Below, one piece after another: positions 63,138-64,000 of a stretch of DNA of 64,000 nt. This DNA is from Shewanella sp. ANA-3 (GTDB taxonomy: Bacteria > Pseudomonadota > Gammaproteobacteria > Enterobacterales > Shewanellaceae). Within the stretch, counting starts at the first letter, position 1. Every line of letters starts with the position of its first letter. Position numbers and translations under genes: made by a program. The stretch lies in assembly GCF_000203935.1 (NCBI RefSeq), contig NC_008573.1, positions 62,001-126,000 on the forward strand, in the 5' to 3' direction. The notes under the pieces were generated by a model. The model had not been told where the DNA came from, made no database searches, and saw nothing but the letters and a program-made list of their open reading frames with translations.

Positions 63138-64000
63138 TAAGCGTCCTTATGCCATTTTTCAGTTGTTAGAGAAGCCGCCATCCACGCGGGAGGTTTACCT
63201 CCCACATTTAATTCCTGTAAATATCGAACGAAAACTTTGGCTGCTTCGGCTGAGTGCCGTGCCAGCAGGCATGCTCCTGCAAATCCCTTCGGCTGTTTAG
63301 TCCAATCAGTAAACTGTCTAAGGTGACTAATAATCCCTTCCATCACAGGTATCTGCTCTTCAAACGGAAGAGTACTTAAAAGCTTTTCTGCAGTTGGGGA
63401 GCTGGTATTTTTCGTATTAACTAAAACACTTAAGATTTCTCTCCCTACTGGGGATAGTCCGACTACATAAGCACCAATAGGCATGGTTTCCCGAGACAGG
63501 TAAATTGCAGCCCTTAAATCGACACCACTGAGGCGTGGTTCAAGTTGGGCCCATTCAAGAATAAAGGACTGAGTCGTTGGATTGTCAGTCCAAGTCTTTG
63601 GGGCATCAGCGGGTATCTGATCACTACCTGCTTCCAACTGTTTAAGAAGTTCGGGAGTTCCCTTTTCTGAATCAACTAAACGATAGAAATCGGCCGTTGC
63701 TTTCATGCCTACACATCGCTCGAAGATTACTAGCTTTGTGATGATAGCTTCGTCCAAAGGCATTGTACGGCGTCGTGCAATTTGTGAACGCATTTTAACT
63801 ACATTCAGCAATCGTTTTACGATCCTGGGGTTCCCGTGGATAATGGGTGAGTTAGCCAGAAGTGGCGCTATCCGGTCGGCTCGGGCAAATGCCTTTGCCA
63901 ATATGCTATCCTCAGACTCACTGGTCAGCATTAGTGCATCTTGACGGGTTATAGGTTCGTCTTTCCAAGATTGCTGCAGGGCATTTTCCAAGCCTTCTCG
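63137..64000 (-). CDS. qatA: QatA, KAP-type ATPase of the Qat system (C-terminal part)
   Basis: The visible part covers about 287 residues and continues past the right edge, so the P-loop is not in the window. The segment NPRIVKRLLNVVKMRSQIAR is typical of KAP NTPases after their Walker motifs (N-P-R-x-x-K-R-x-x-N). Position as first gene before qatB, qatC and qatD supports the assignment. No stop or start is seen upstream. Confidence 0.75.
   Translation of the reverse strand, partial: REGLENALQQSWKDEPITRQDALMLTSESEDSILAKAFARADRIAPLLANSPIIHGNPRIVKRLLNVVKMRSQIARRRTMPLDEAIITKLVIFERCVGMKATADFYRLVDSEKGTPELLKQLEAGSDQIPADAPKTWTDNPTTQSFILEWAQLEPRLSGVDLRAAIYLSRETMPIGAYVVGLSPVGREILSVLVNTKNTSSPTAEKLLSTLPFEEQIPVMEGIISHLRQFTDWTKQPKGFAGACLLARHSAEAAKVFVRYLQELNVGGKPPAWMAASLTTEKWHKDA

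Noticed and set aside
1..64000. tRNA or rRNA genes
   Set aside because: I saw no cloverleaf with the conserved GTTCRA arm or rRNA-like stretch on either strand, though I could not run a scan.

Overview
The window reads as part of a large conjugative plasmid (or plasmid-like integrative element) of a marine or aquatic gammaproteobacterium, most likely Vibrionales or Alteromonadales (Vibrio, Photobacterium or Shewanella type). The base composition is moderate. The transfer proteins look like the F-type secretion system of the SXT/R391 and IncA/C families. One secreted protease ends in a GlyGly-CTERM tail, which is typical of these hosts. The species itself cannot be read from the sequence.

Layout. 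(1) 1-6450: small genes on the minus strand. They include a DUF3150 protein, a MoxR/CobS-like AAA+ ATPase and a CobT-like VWA protein. Each gap holds a similar hairpin, U-run and Shine-Dalgarno cassette that resembles a transcription attenuator. (2) 6453-9261: a UvrD-like helicase and a secreted protein of unknown function. (3) 9303-31277: a discontinuous transfer region on the minus strand (DsbC-like protein, TraV, TraC, a DsbG-like protein, a TraF/TrhF-type S26 peptidase, a TrbC-TraW fusion, TraU and a very large TraN). It is interrupted by a RecG-like helicase, a giant Ig-like surface protein, an HDOD protein and a RES/Xre toxin-antitoxin pair. TraA, L, E, K, B, H, G, D and I are not in this window. 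(4) 31556-34750: a RecE-like nuclease carrying a SAP domain, an ankyrin-like protein, an Abi/HEPN protein and a TnpB fossil. (5) 34879-40690: the maintenance region, with candidate parS sites, ParB, ParA, a GATC-rich stretch, a long iteron array with a DnaA box, and a Rep_3 initiator. (6) 40690-45660: an SSB without the usual acidic tip, a zinc metallopeptidase and several small unknown proteins. (7) 45770-47570: an IS200/IS605 element with a frameshifted tnpB. (8) 47580-64000: a defence island. It holds an orphan antitoxin, a RloC/PrrC-like anticodon nuclease, a dead tyrosine recombinase, a type I restriction-modification operon (hsdM, hsdS, a broken PD-(D/E)xK gene, hsdR), a 'mobile mystery' Xre/Fic pair and most of a Qat operon (qatA is cut by the window edge).

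How the parts fit. Replication (RepA, iterons, DnaA box, Dam sites) and partition (ParA, ParB, proposed parS) keep the replicon. The F-type system and periplasmic disulfide enzymes build the mating apparatus. RecE-like, RecG-like, UvrD-like and SSB proteins form a plasmid-borne recombination/repair set. The right third is devoted to anti-phage functions. The features least explained by known systems are the repeated attenuator-like cassettes at the left and the four-copy composite repeat around parAB.
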